Shown piece after piece: positions 51,578 through 63,932 of a DNA stretch of 64,000 bases (its first letter is position 1; the number at the start of each line of letters is the position of its first letter). Both the position numbers and the translations under genes were made by a program. Below the pieces are notes generated by a model. The model saw nothing but the letters and a program-made list of their open reading frames with translations. It was not told the origin of the DNA and did not search any database. The stretch is from Ephydatia muelleri. Taxonomy: Eukaryota > Porifera > Demospongiae > Spongillida > Spongillidae. The stretch is from positions 4,209,542 to 4,273,541 of the forward strand of contig JABACO010000006.1 of the NCBI GenBank assembly GCA_013339895.1. Reading direction: 5' to 3'.

Positions 51578-52109
51578 GTGACAGTGAGGGAGGTTACCTT
51601 GGCAACACAATGAAGGGAGGTTACCTTTCAGTATACAGTAATAAGTCGCTGCAGTTTCACTACGTAACAAACTTTCCACCCCACTCTTTACTACCACCAC
51701 TTTTCCGTGGAAGCCATGCTCCTGCATGGCGCACGTATAGGTGATGCATACACGGCACTGTGGACAATAGCAGCTGCACTTTTGCACATGCATGCAGCTC
51801 TTGTTCTTAGAGCTCTTAAGTGTGGTTGGTTACGTCGAGATAAAAGTATAGGATGTATACTATATTTCATGGTCAAACTGATATAGGGTCAATATTGGTA
51901 CATGTGAAATTTTAAATAAAGTACACATTTAGTGTAGCGGAAATGTACCATGTTTACCTACATTTACACTACAGTATACATGTTTACACTACAGTATACC
52001 TGACAAACAGTTAGCACAGGTTTTGTACGTATAATATCCATGCATGCATTCATTCTATAAATAATTTACAGTTGCCTGTTAGTTGTGGATACACTGTAAA
52101 AAAAAAAAA

Positions 52110-52185
52110 AAAAAAGAGTGCCCTTTCACTCTTCGCTAGCTTCACTCCTGGAGTGAAGCGAGTGGAAAAGTGAAGGGCACTCTTT
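52110..52185. repeat. Imperfect hairpin
   Basis: gagtgccctttcactc and its complement agtgaagggcactc flank a ctcctggag-type centre; related gagtga words continue to about 52330. Confidence 0.5.
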
Positions 52186-52439
52186 GCTAGTTTCACTCTT
52201 TAGCAAAAGAGTGAAGATCAATCTAGAGTGACGTTCATTCTGTGGTATTTAGTGACAAACTATTGGTTGAATTTAATGATAAAAAGGGGTGCCTGATGAC
52301 ACTATATAGTGACGCTCGCGCAGGAGTGACGATACGTATTGTGATACTTATTGTTGCACGCATTACGCATATACAGTTTGAAAGGTGAGCGTGGCTCCTA
52401 AGGTCAATTATCACGTGCGCTATGACGAAGACCTACACC

Positions 52440-52535
52440 CATCCAAACACACACGCTCAGACACACACAAATGCACGCAGACACACCCACATATACACAC
52501 TCAGATACACACTCAGACACACCCACAGATACACA

Positions 52536-52568
<33 letters not shown>

Positions 52569-52665
52569 AGACACACATGCTCATATACACACATGCATGC
52601 AAACGCATGCATGCACAGACACACCCACACACGCATATACCCATTACGTGCACACACCCACACCT
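52440..52665. repeat. (CA)n-rich tract
   Basis: Interrupted acacac with cagacacacc and atacac units. Confidence 0.85.
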
Positions 52666-53277
52666 GAAAGTGCTAGCTGGTGTGATGATGAGGTCGCCAT
52701 TATAACATGTGATCGATAGTTTGTTAACTTAACTTAGTGTTATTAACTTCAGACTTGTGCAGCTCAAATTGTATTATTGCATGATGTGGCATTGTGAAGA
52801 ACTCTTGTTCGCTATTATTATTGCCAAGCTTCCATGCATAAATATAGGGCCACCATTTAAATTTAAAATAAAAAGCATGGCCAGTTGAAATTTTTGGATC
52901 CAAGCTTCTTTTATGCACATGCACTCCTCCTTTAAAAAACTCATTTAGAAGTAAGTTCTAATTATAGCACGCATCCAATTTCTACCTGCATACGAGAGGG
53001 TGTGTAGGTTGTTGGGCGTGTACTAGGATTGTAGGTGGTGTCGGGTGTCAGGATTGGAGGTATTATGTAGGGTCTTATACTACACACAGTCTAATATAGT
53101 CTATGACCACCACTATTCACGACCAGTGGTCATACAGTGCACCGTTGGTGATCTTCTTTCTATTCCCACAGGAGCAGCTGGTGGAAGATGATACCATAGC
53201 AGTGTGTGATCAAAAAGAGAGCATTGCTCTGGCTGGTGGTCATGCTGGCTGCTGATGGAAGGTACATGTGTGGTTCA

Positions 53278-53278
<1 letters not shown>

Positions 53279-53337
<59 letters not shown>

Positions 53338-53412
53338 TTGTGTGCGTGTGTGTTTATGTGTGTGTGCGTTTGTGTGTGTGTGTTTATGCATGTGTGTGTG
53401 TGTGTGTATGTG
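53279..53412. repeat. (TG)n microsatellite
   Basis: Interrupted tg repeat directly before the TTAA element end. Confidence 0.9.
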
Positions 53413-53420
53413 TATTATTT

Positions 53421-53560
53421 TTAACTCTTTCACGAACAACAGAGTAATATTACGTCGCATATACAAAACCAATTGGTTTACCTTAACCATTTAAGACTTT
53501 TGTAGTCAACAACACATTGATCAGAGGAAACGCTGTTTCCTGGTCATATTAGCGTAAGTT
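53421..53560. mobile_element. Partial copy of the TTAA miniature element, left end
   Basis: Starts ttaactctttcacgaacaac and continues gtagtcaacaacacattgat with cagaggaaac, as in the 29.4 kb element. The opposite end is not found. Confidence 0.55.
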
Positions 53561-54189
53561 GTTTACAATCTACTTTTTAATCAATGCGTTTTTACTATTT
53601 GATCATGTAACAGCAAATCTTGTGAGCGTAATGCAATTATTAAAAAGCATAATAGTACAATATAATTCACGATAGAACATGGTACTTGGATTAATAATTA
53701 TAAGATTTTAATTCATGTGATAAATGTACATACTTAACATTACAAAAAAAAAGCAAAAAAAAAAACAACAACCTGAGGTGTAGTAAATCATTCCCAGTGC
53801 TTCTGCCAAGTGAGTGTCAAGCTGATTTTTGAACTCGTTTCATTGTAACTCTTGGAATTCCCATCTCATAAAAATCTATGCTTATGGTTAAAAACTGCCA
53901 TATGGCATTGACTAAATTACCTTGAATAAAATCCTTGAAACACCTTTGGCACACTTATCCGAAAGTAGTACAGCTTTAACAAACTTAGAAAAATAATTAC
54001 TATAAGTGTTAAGATGTACCCTGCCTGCCTGGGTCCTATAACATCAACTCTAACATGAACCAGGGAGCCTTCACTGGTATAGGATTAAGTTGCGGTATTT
54101 CAATGTTCAATTTACTCTTTGGGAAAAATCACATCAATGCATCAAAACACAAAAACTAAAATATATTTGATTCAAAGCAGTTTGTACTT

Positions 54190-54284
54190 CGATGAAATTA
54201 CCATTACTCGATGAAATTACCATTACTCGATGAAATTACCATTACTCGATGAAATTACCATTACTCGATGAAATTACCATTACT
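54190..54284. repeat. 19-base tandem repeat, five copies
   Basis: Five perfect copies of cgatgaaattaccattact. Confidence 0.9.
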
Positions 54285-54481
54285 CGGACTTTTTTCACAA
54301 TCCTATACCACGTATAACGTTCTCTGATTTATTTTCCTCGTTCTCTTTTCCTCCGTGTGCTTAATGAACTGCAGTGGTAAAATGGGGCCCCATGCACATA
54401 TTGTTACGCTAGGGCATTGTAAATTCACCAGATTAAAGTGTTCTCCTTGAGAATCTGTACACGGATCACATTTGGCAGAGG

Positions 54482-54546
54482 CGGATCACTTTTGGCAGCC
54501 AAAATTGATCCGACCGGATCCAGTTTGGGCTGCCAGAAGTGATCCG
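54482..54546. repeat. Short inverted repeat
   Basis: cggatcacttttggcagcc pairs with ggctgccagaagtgatccg around a gatccgaccggatc palindrome. Confidence 0.55.
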
Positions 54547-55560
54547 GCAGGCAATTTTTGCGTGACAGATCCTTTCGTCAAACATTGCGCCTACTGCAAA
54601 GCGAGTAATAACCACTAATAACCATGCACTAGCATGCGGTCTAACGCACCGGTCTTTGCATGCGTGTGCACATGTATTTGTTGCCAGTGTGGGAGGGTAA
54701 ATTGTCCTCCCGTGTAGAAAGTCCCCATGTTCCTCCCCCCACCCGGGCACTCACTATAGGGCAAAATGTCTTACCTATAGGGTAAAATGTTTACCATCGT
54801 TTTTCCCTCTTCGTGCCTGTGTAAGTCTGATATACCGGTATAAAACATATGTGCAGAGATGAAACTGATAGCGCATCAAACACGTGTCTCGATGGCGACG
54901 GAGGACGATGAGTGCGAGCAAATACACATTTTTCTGAAAGATCACTGAAAGAGTGCTACGTAGGAAGGCTTCTAGCTATAATTTAAGGTTCATCTTTGCC
55001 ACTTGTGTACAAGTAAAACTTCAACATGGATATGTCAAACTTACAGGAAAAACATCAACATATCACTATTTAGTATAGGTTGCAGATACATGGCCATATG
55101 GAAATATTTCCACCACTGGTAATCACATTGAGTGGCATATAGTGGTTAATTCAGTAGTACATGTAACACATTGTACTAGCTCCATTACATGTAGAAGAGG
55201 GAAATTTGCAACTACATAGTTCATGTCACTGAACAAAATTTGTATTGAATAAGGACTTCCAAGTTTGGGAATAACCTTTGCGTTAAATAACCTTTCCTGG
55301 GGTATGCCAGGCATGACAAACAGTGTGGAATTGTAAATTACTTTACAGACTATGATCCTAAGATATTTCAATCTGTCTTATGAGATTTCAGCCATGCAGT
55401 ATATAAAAAAAATATCCAACGCTCGTTAAGGAATTTAAAAGCTATAAATGCGTGAGTATTGCTTTCAACAAACGAGTGCTTTGACGATGGAAAGGATTCA
55501 ATGAGTTCAGGTGTCAACGCGCTCAAGTGTACTGCCCGGTATTTGAAAATACCACGATTC

Positions 55561-56260
55561 CAGGCCCGTAGCCAGGGGGGTGCAAACGGAAGCAATTGCA
55601 CCCCCCCACTGGATGCAAGGTCCGCTTGGCAGGCTATGAATATTGTTCACTTGATTGTTATTGCTGTGCAATCTACATGTACACATATTAACGAGATCTG
55701 CCATGCAGTTGTCTGCATGTATATTTTGCACGTGTGCATGTAAGAGCACTGGTACTATCCAAATGCAGGATCGAAAAGATGGCTACAAGGCATCATGCAT
55801 GTATCATATTCGGCGTAAACAGCTCCGCCCTATCTAGTCAAGTATTCCATAAAAAAAGATGCCTGTTACAGTTGTCGTCTGTTGGTTCTGACTTGTTTCC
55901 AAATGTGAACAAACCTTTTCCACTTTTCAAGTGGAATGAATCTAAGCATCTGTGGTCACAGGCATGAAAATCATATAAAAATAAATTTTTTGTATTTATG
56001 CATCAAACAAGAATTGGCTCCTGGGGCTCCGCCCCAGACCCCGATGGGGGAGCTTGCAGCACTCCCCCATACCTCCTAGCAGGGGGCCACCCCTCCCGCA
56101 ACTTCCCCCGGCGGGTCTTTCTCAATTTCATACAAATCCTGCATCTGGCAGTGTGTACCCTACCATACATAATGTATTATCCTAGCTACGCCATTGCATG
56201 GTTGAGTCCACTTATAACATGCTTTGCACCCCCCCAACACACTACCTGGCTACGGGCCTG
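55561..56260. mobile_element. Short inverted-repeat element, second copy of the family
   Basis: Begins CAGGCCCGTAGCCAGGGGGG and ends CCTGGCTACGGGCCTG; 700 bases, flanked by GATTC on both sides. Outer bases also pair (gtgcaaac / gctttgcac). No intact frame. Confidence 0.75.
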
Positions 56261-56430
56261 GATTCTATACCCTGCAAGTCCATATTAGGACTGTATAAAA
56301 GGTTTCCCAGCCTTGTCATAGATGAAATAAAATGTTATAAGGGAGGGGAGGACCTTTTACCCCGGAAGGGGGACAGTTTGCACCAGTGTAAATTGTCCGG
56401 GGGGACATTGTACACTATAGTGCAAAATGT

Positions 56431-56461
<31 letters not shown>

Positions 56462-57204
56462 AGGAGGGACTAGTGCAAAGTGACCGGAGAGACTAATTTA
56501 GTGGGACATTATACACTTCGACACCGGTTTGAAAAGTGGCTTTGAAAGCTCGCTAATCTGATATCATACTCAGCGCTGACGTAGAACACTTAGCTCGTCG
56601 CACTTTCGCGTGGGACGTGGCATGCAAAAATCACGACTGATCGTTTCTGTTGTCCAAGGTACATGTATGAGTGTTATGGGTGCCTATTCCCGCCATTCGC
56701 CGCTACTGCTATTGTACATCCCGAGTTCCTAATGTGACATGCCACGGCCAAATGTCTGGCTCCTCCCATTGAGTTGTAGCGTTGATTAGTAGAATCCTAT
56801 ACGCGCAAGGATGCTCAAGATGCTCAATTAAAACAATGCTCTATTTTCTTTCGTACAGGCTTTTTTGTCTTCTTCATTCAGGATTTTCTTTCCGACTCAT
56901 TAATCGATAGAGTTCCTCAGGAAGTTCGGTAGGTAGGTGAAAGGTAGGGGGACGAATTCTCTGTGACACCGACCATAGCCGAATTGACCCTACAGGGCGC
57001 GCGACGCCCTTGGTCAGGAGATTCAATTAGGCCTACTATATGATTCGGACGAAGCCTTAGGAATAGAAATTTAAGCCTTGCATGTTTTGCTTAGTTCCAA
57101 AACCTGCAGGCGTCGACAATTGATCGAAGAACTGAGGATCACGCACATAATGATATGTTCTATACCTCCATTATATTCCACATAATGTTTTCGCGATTGC
57201 TTCC
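56261..57204. other. No gene; G-rich repeat
   Basis: Repeated (c)aaaatgtccgggg words (56340-56520) with a poly-G run near 56431 look like an unclassified miniature element; related words occur near 54700-54790. Confidence 0.45.
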
Positions 57205-57600
57205 CAATTGCAAAATGGCATAATGTGCGGTTTACTACGACAAAATGAAGTCTCCCATCGAGGAGATGTACTCATCCAATGGCGGGAGGAAGGTCACGCT
57301 GGTGGCCCACAGTATGGGCGGTCCCGTGACTCTCTTTTTCCTCAACAACGTCGTCACCCAGCAGTGGAAGAACACTTACATCTACGCTTTTCGTCCCGAT
57401 CGCCGGGGCGTGGTCGGGCGGGAAAAAGGCCCTTCAGTCCTAGATATCGGCATGAAGCCATCGCGAGCTGACCCCAGCGATGTGCCCCGTGAATAACGAA
57501 CGGGGGAATTTCGTGAGCAAATCGTTTTCGCGTGCACATTATCTCGCCATGGTGTAGAATACCATTGTACTGAGTTCAACTAGCGGTTCGGCGTGTGATG
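57205..57600 (+). pseudogene. Deleted copy of the lipase exon 4
   Basis: From 57245 the sequence follows exon 4 of the 47-51 kb lipase almost base for base (IEEMYSSNGGRKVTLVAHSM, then TLFFLNNVVTQQWKN). One extra T after TACGCTTT shifts the frame. Near GMKPS it jumps to the part encoding GNFVSKSF, losing some 370 bases including the catalytic Asp. A diverged 3' end runs to about 57600. Bases before 57245 also resemble the exon start and perhaps the intron edge, so this looks like a genomic rather than processed copy. The few differences in the N-terminal part suggest a fairly recent duplication. Confidence 0.85.
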
Positions 57601-57949
57601 TGTATCTGATTTGCTAGCTGCATTTCGATACATGTGTGTAGAGAAATGTTATAATATTGCCATAACGCACTTTTTAAAATCAGTGATATACATGCACTGA
57701 GGCATGCATGCATATTAATATGAGTGCATCATCCATACAAACACAGCGGTAATTATACTCCTACTGCTATAGTAAGCATTTTAGTTATATTAAAGTGCAC
57801 ACACGCGTAGTGTGTACACCTGGGGGAAGCCTTATGCTGAAGGTTTGAGTACTCGTTCATTTGGTTGCTGGTTGTTGCTGGTATTTTGCAATGTGTTCAT
57901 ACGTATGACCGCTCATCTCCAAAGCCTCCGTATACAGTGGGTTAATAAT

Positions 57950-58171
57950 CTCTGCTTGGACGCGAACTGTTCCTCTCGTTCGTTTGTTCGCGTCTATTTG
58001 AAAAAAAAAAAAAAAGGGATACTTGCATGTCATATAGCAGGTGCATTAGGTTTTCAAGCCAACCATTCTCATTCCGTATGAGTACCCCCATGAGAACCAA
58101 CATCGGTAGCATCAAGATGAAGCAAATGCAGCCAGGTATGATGGTATAAACATCACAGAAATCCGATTCAC
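57950..58171 (-). pseudogene. Receptor membrane exon and interrupted tail
   Basis: Exon 58171-58064 is flanked by AG and GT, is 108 bases (phase 1-1), and encodes GESDFCDVYTIIPGCICF followed by a hydrophobic ILMLPMLVLMGVLI and charged RNENG, the form of the membrane exons in the receptors above. The tail segment (REQTNERNSSRPSRDY, then a TAA, then TVYGGFGDERSYV) matches the 45 kb tail but carries stops. It may be the 3' end of a minus-strand gene whose FN3-like exon is at 62272-62527, with the hAT element in between (inference). Confidence 0.5.
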
Positions 58172-59120
58172 CTGCCGAGTGGGAAACACTACACTGTACA
58201 TCATGTTTCACACGCATGCACGCACACACATAGAAGCCGCACCTATACATACACTTGTACAGCACATTTACTGCGATGGGACGGGATGAGATATCTAACT
58301 GTTCTGCATCATCCATAAAATATTTTAGATTCAATTGTGTTGACATTAATACACAAGCAGACATTCCTTTCAACCGTTTTAGCAGGAAAATCCAACAAAC
58401 ACGTGCAACTAGTGAACACACTATGAAGTTGTTATCAGTAGTGTTCTATCAGACTGAAGTCCTTCTCTGAACGTGCTTTGAAGCTTTGGCCTGATGAAGC
58501 AGTTGCCTCTAAGTCTGTTTCATGTTTAAGAATCTGTAAATCTCACTGATTGCATGTATTTATTTTTGTAAAGTATACCTGTTTGGTACCCTGCATGGCC
58601 ATTATTTAAGTGCATCTAATCCATGCCAATACATACTTGCAATAACATTTATTCATTCAAATATTCATTCATGTATAAATAGATTCAGTGCGTGCTTCTG
58701 TTCTCTGTGTGATATTTATCTATGCCTATAATTGTGTTGAAGCGACTTTACTAGTAACCCTGTTGTGGACACCTTTGAGCAGGGCATAAGGTCTTTGTGA
58801 TCCTGATAGCAACAGGCACACGCGCGGCACATACACCTGTACGCAAAACCAATGCCACATGCATGCATGAAGCATAAGTGCGCAAAAGCCAAAATTAACT
58901 GATTCTGATGATTTTAAATTAAAGTTCGGATTCAATACTTATATTATCGATTTTATACTAGTGACATCAAATACAATCGGCTGCTTATGAAATACGACTT
59001 CATGCATGTTATATAACTGATATGGTGTATGCATGTTGCTGCTTACAGATAAAATTATTTAGCTGTAGGGCCATCAAATGCTAACGTATACGTGTATCTT
59101 GTAGTTACATAACCCCGAGC

Positions 59121-61896
59121 CAGTGTTGCCGCGAAATACGTTTTCTATTTAATCGTCTATTTCGCGATATATCGCGAAATGAGGATTTAATCGCGATATT
59201 TATATCGCGATATATTATTAATATTTATTATCAATTTATAATTAGTTATTCGTTGTTGTGGTGGCTAATTATGGCTACCAAAGTGAACGCAAAACCCGCA
59301 CTTGTTGCTACAAAAGATGAATTCGTTTGTGTTGATCGCAAAGTGTATAAAAGCAGTGTCTGACAATACTTCGGATGGCACAAGAAAGCAATCGGTTCTT
59401 GCTGGGTTGTTTGTAACATTTGCTATGGATGGGTGTCAAGACATGGGAACAATACCTCGAACATGAGGTACCACATCACATCCGTGCATGGAATAAAGAC
59501 ACTCCAGCAAGGGTGAGTGTATATGGTATAATACACTTGCAGTTGTACTGTGGATACGTTTTTATGTGTACAGCAGCAAGAAGGAGGAAATGGGCAGCAG
59601 CTGCAGCACAAACACTGCCAGTGCAACCACTAGTGTCAAAGGTGCTGGAAGCATGGACAAGTTTGTGCAGCCTGTAACTGTGATGAAAGGGGAGAAGCTT
59701 GACAGAGCTAATGAGCTGCTGGTTAACGCTTTAACGGCTAATTTGCTGCCATCAGCTCTACTGGACAGCCCAGAGTTTAGAGATCTTCTCGGGTTCATAT
59801 CTAGTGGAACATACATCCCTCCTCATAGAACCAAGGTTACTGAGCTGATTGATCATCAGTACCAGAACATGCTGACAAAGGTTTGTTATTAACCCAGCTT
59901 AATTGTAGACTTTGTAGTGAGTGTCACTGAGTGACAACACTGACTGACTATAAACTGATCAATGTTGGTTATTTTCGTCATGCAGATCAAGATGCTGATG
60001 GCCAATGCTCCATCGGTATCAATTACTACAGATGCTGCCTCCATGCACACTGGAGATTCCTATGTAGCTGTAACAGCACACTGGCTGGACCCACAATGGA
60101 ATATGATGTCTTGTGTCCTTGGTGTATCAATGAGCAATGGTAAGAGATTTAAAATTGCCATTTACAATATTGTACTATATACACAATAGTGTCACATACA
60201 GCTCAAGAAATTGCATCCATTTTAAAGGAGATGGCCAATACAGAGTTTATGTTGGAGAATCGTTTGGATTGCAATAGCCAGTGACCAGGGGACAAATTTT
60301 GTTGCAGCAGTGAGGTTGCTCATTGAAAAGGGTGTTGGTGAGGAGCAGGTTAGATGTTCCTGTCATAAACTGCAGCTATCCATCAAGAATGCATTAGAGG
60401 TATGCATGGATATATGCATGACCATTATAACTGCATTCATTCAAAGATATACTCTATCTATAGGAAAAGAATTGCCCTGCTACATTGCTGATTGACCTCT
60501 TCAGGACCATATCAACAACAGTCCTATGCTTCTGGATGCGCTGAGAAAAAGACAGCATGATCGCAATGATCTGCCATGTTTGCTCGACCTACAGAACCAA
60601 CAGGATGAAGATAAAGAGGACGAAGGTGAAATAACATCTTAAGAGGAAGATGATGGTGATGATGATGATGATAATGTAATTGCTGAAGGTCCAATTCCCT
60701 CATCTGGGAGAAGCCTTAAACTAATAAAGGACATATGCACACGATGGAACTCCACCCTGTATATGTTGCAGAGGTGCCTCCTGCTGAAGAATGCCATCAA
60801 CCACGTCTTGGCTGAGAGCAAGTATGCTAATCTTGTTCCTACAGGTGAACAATGGCTTGCTGCGGAGAAGTTATGTGCCCTTTTAAAGCCATTCCAGATA
60901 GCTACTGATTTCTTGCAGGGTGAAATTTATCCCACATTGGGAAGTGTTTCTTGGATTATTACCACACTTGTACAGGGACTTCAGGGAGCCATGCCACCAG
61001 TTCACTGGCAATTACGAGCACGATGGGATGATCTCCCTATAATTGTTCAGCAAGTGAGATCATTCATCCTAAAGGACATGCGTGCGCGTTGGAATCCATC
61101 CGATCTCCTTCTGTGATGGGGGCAATAACTCATCCAGGGCATAAAAGCCTGTCTTGGCTGAATCCTGCTGATAAAAACAGAATTGTTCAGCAGTTGAAAA
61201 CAGAAATGATCAATGTTTTAGGTGTCAATCCTGCTACGGCTGAGGAAGATGGATCAGAGGAGGCAGAGCCACCAGCAAAAAGCCAGCATGTTCTGCTGAA
61301 GAGGAAGATTTCAACCTACTCTTTGGCCAAAAGGAAGATGAAGGTTTAGAGCCAGTAGAAGCTGATGATCTCCTGAAGGAATTGGAAAGGTATCTGACGA
61401 CAGCAGAAACGAATTTCAGAAGTGATGATCCATTGCTATGGTGGAGGAATCACGAGTCATGCTTCCCCACCATAGCCAAACTGGCGAGGAAATACTTGTC
61501 CATTCCTGCTTCTACTGCACCAGCAGAAAGAGTATTTTCTACAGCGAAAAATATTGTTCAAAAGAAGCGGTGGCGCATCCTACCGGAAAGGCTATGTAAA
61601 TGCATCTTTTTAAGGCAAAATAAAAAAACTACTTTAAGGGATATACGGTTCATTACCGTTCATGGCGTTCATTTTACCATTTTACCATATCACCGGCATC
61701 CTTGATTTAACCCTTGATTTATTTTAATTTACCCGTATTTGGCCGTTTAAGTCGGTTTAACTGTGCTGATTCTCGTAAACATGTATGGTGAAAATCGCCG
61801 CGAAATGAATAAATATTAATCGCGATATATCGCGTTTCGCGATATAAAGATTTAATCGCGATATATCGCATTTCGCGATATATCGCGGCAACACTG
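59121..61896 (+). mobile_element. Degenerate hAT-superfamily DNA transposon
   Basis: Ends are inverted: CAGTGTTGCCGCGA at 59121 and TCGCGGCAACACTG ending at 61896. Inside each end are clusters of tcgcgatat/atatcgcg palindromes, suggestive of transposase-binding repeats. Coding parts in order: a BED-type zinc finger (QYFGWHKKA, CVVCNICYG-like pattern, SNMRYHITSVH) with a TGA just before QYFG; a linker; a catalytic-domain segment (SITTDAASMHTGDSYVAVTA, SDQGTNFVAAVR, RCSCHKLQLS); and the C-terminal dimerisation region (WWRNHESCFPTIAKLARKYL, PASTAPAERVFSTAKNIV). Frames shift near 60265, 61114 and 61340, and a TAA breaks the acidic linker near 60640, so it cannot encode an intact transposase. Apparent introns separate the segments. 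Target duplication is imperfect (cccgag-type sequence on both sides, offset by a few bases). Confidence 0.88.
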
Positions 61897-62271
61897 CGGC
61901 CCGAGCACTATATGGTATGCGTGTCAGTGTAATTCTACATACTATTCAATACTGTTTGGAAAACACTAGTTTCATATCTTGAACTGACTGACGTAAGCAT
62001 ATCGCATAATGTATATAATGCTACGCCTACTATATATACTTATCAGACTGTCTGGGTACGAGACTAGGAAAACACCAGAATATTTGTAAATTGTAGACAT
62101 AAAAGCAGGCGCAAACGCACAGCCGCTACAATATATTTCGATACTTCCGCCAAAATAATACTATATTATACATACATATTTATTGTACGACGACGTATAT
62201 CGAATGTGCACGCAATCTATTATTTGGTGGATCCTTTGCACCCTTCGGACTTTCAGATCTTATTCCATTAC

Positions 62272-62527
62272 CTATGTGCATCGTGCTGCCGCATCCTGCT
62301 TGCACCGTGCCTCTAGCGGCACCCACGAGACTACCACTCGGCGCCGTCACTGACACTGACACCATGACGCTGTAAATCTCATTGAAAGGAATGTCATCCA
62401 TTATCGCCAAATATACGATCTCATCTTCCGCCCTGTTGCTCAGAACTGGGATTGTTTTGGTACCCGAAGTCCAGTTGAAGACGATGGAATAATTTAATGG
62501 TTGATCACGGATGCACAAATTTGGTGC
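62272..62527 (-). CDS. Orphan FN3-like exon
   Basis: Flanked by an acceptor (cgaatgtag) and a donor (GTAATG). Open in phase 0 and ending in phase 1, the same phase pattern as the second half of the split FN3 in the plus-strand receptors. It reads APNLCIRDQPLNYSIVFNW and later NEIYSVMVSVSVTAPSGS. A beta-sandwich module of a surface protein is likely; FN3 is the best guess. No neighbouring exon is joined with certainty. Confidence 0.45.
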
Positions 62528-62894
62528 CTACATTCGATCAGTTCTGTTATTCCATCACACTGAAGGCAGCTATTTAGACTTACAGCAATTGTTGTCAAGA
62601 TGCACGCAACACCATCTGATTTGCATAACGGAGCCAGCACGAGTGAATCTGCTGGCCACTGCACGGCTAAACGAATTAAGAAAGAAAACTGAACATAGCT
62701 AGATCAGTAATCAACACCCACATGCATATATACATGCATATCAGTAGACCATTAGCCGTGTGAAGGCATTACATGCATTTGGTTACAGTACGACTGTCGC
62801 CCTATAAATGTATTGGGAGTTTCGCTAGAAACTACATATATAGGATTTGACCCGATGACGAACTCAAAAAAGTGACTTGCTTGTAACGAGACTC

Positions 62895-63097
62895 CTAACG
62901 ATCAGATCGTTTAGTTTTTGTAGTAACAAGAATGAACAGTTTCGCGTTTTTTTGATATCGTAAAGCCATGTCGTTGAGAGGTCCTGCTCGTCCTCGTGCC
63001 CCGTCCCAAAAATCTCCTTCTTGACCATGTCGGGATAGGAACACCTTTTCAGAATTGATCGGAATAGGGCCTTCGTGATCAAAGTCTGTATATTCGT
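62895..63097 (-). CDS. Possible terminal cytoplasmic exon (unrecognised)
   Basis: A phase-1 acceptor at 63098 is followed by a frame of 67 codons to a TAG. It begins DEYTDFDHEGPIPINSEKVF, an acidic tyrosine stretch like the tails of the receptors here, and ends in a basic run. The upstream part would lie beyond the window. It could equally be chance. Confidence 0.25.
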
Positions 63098-63771
63098 CTA
63101 GTGGCAGTGATGATGTAATCAGGTGTACACATAATTAGATGTATAAAGGATTTGACCACTTCGGTGCTTCAATCGTTGTTTGTTTTAAAAGCTTTTTATT
63201 AGTAATTTTTATTTTGTTCTTTTTTTTTTTTTTTTCAAAATGCCTTAACGCCAGAAAAAGAAGAGAGCCTAACGACGAGCGAAAACCTCAAAATGCGAGA
63301 CGACGTATTAGAATCGGCACGAGCAAGCTACAAAGCAGAACCGGAAAACAAACGGACTCCGAACGCGAGAAGTATATAAAGCAGAGCCTGAAAAAAACGG
63401 GCCTGTCACGAAAAATTTAATCCAGTCAAAAAAATTTATTCTAGGAGAATATTTGGTAAGACACCAGACTGCAAAAATTTACCCCACCCTGCCATTGTTT
63501 ATCCCACCCACAAATAAACGCTTCGTTAGCAAAATGCGGCACATAAGCAATACATACATGTCACGTGTGTAGTAGCTGTAAAGCCCTTTTTTCCCCATCA
63601 TGTGAAAACAACATGGACACGCTGAGTAATACAGCTGGGAAGGCGATCTTGTGGACCATGCGCGTGTACCTGTTACCTCGAAGACGGTGCGTACTTAAAG
63701 CACTGTTCGGCGTCGCTGAAGCGACAGATTCGGCTGCGATCGAAGAGATTCGAGCTGCGGAACAGAGAGCT

Positions 63772-63932
63772 GTACTACAGACTGGGAGAACGCGCCGTTA
63801 GTTACTATGTGTTGAATTGTATGGCTAGCTAGCTGTACTACAGAATGATCTGAGAGAACGCGACGTTAGTTACTACGTGTTGTGTACTACAGACTGGCAG
63901 AACGTGACGACGTGTTGATGGCTAGCTGCTAT
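63772..63932. repeat. Imperfect tandem repeat at the window end
   Basis: Three degenerate copies of a unit with gtactacagactgg, agaacgcg-acgttagttac and gtgttg. Confidence 0.6.

Larger units (their letters stand above)
53561..55560. other. No gene seen
   Basis: Holds the 19-base tandem repeat and a short inverted repeat; otherwise AT-rich. Confidence 0.5.
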
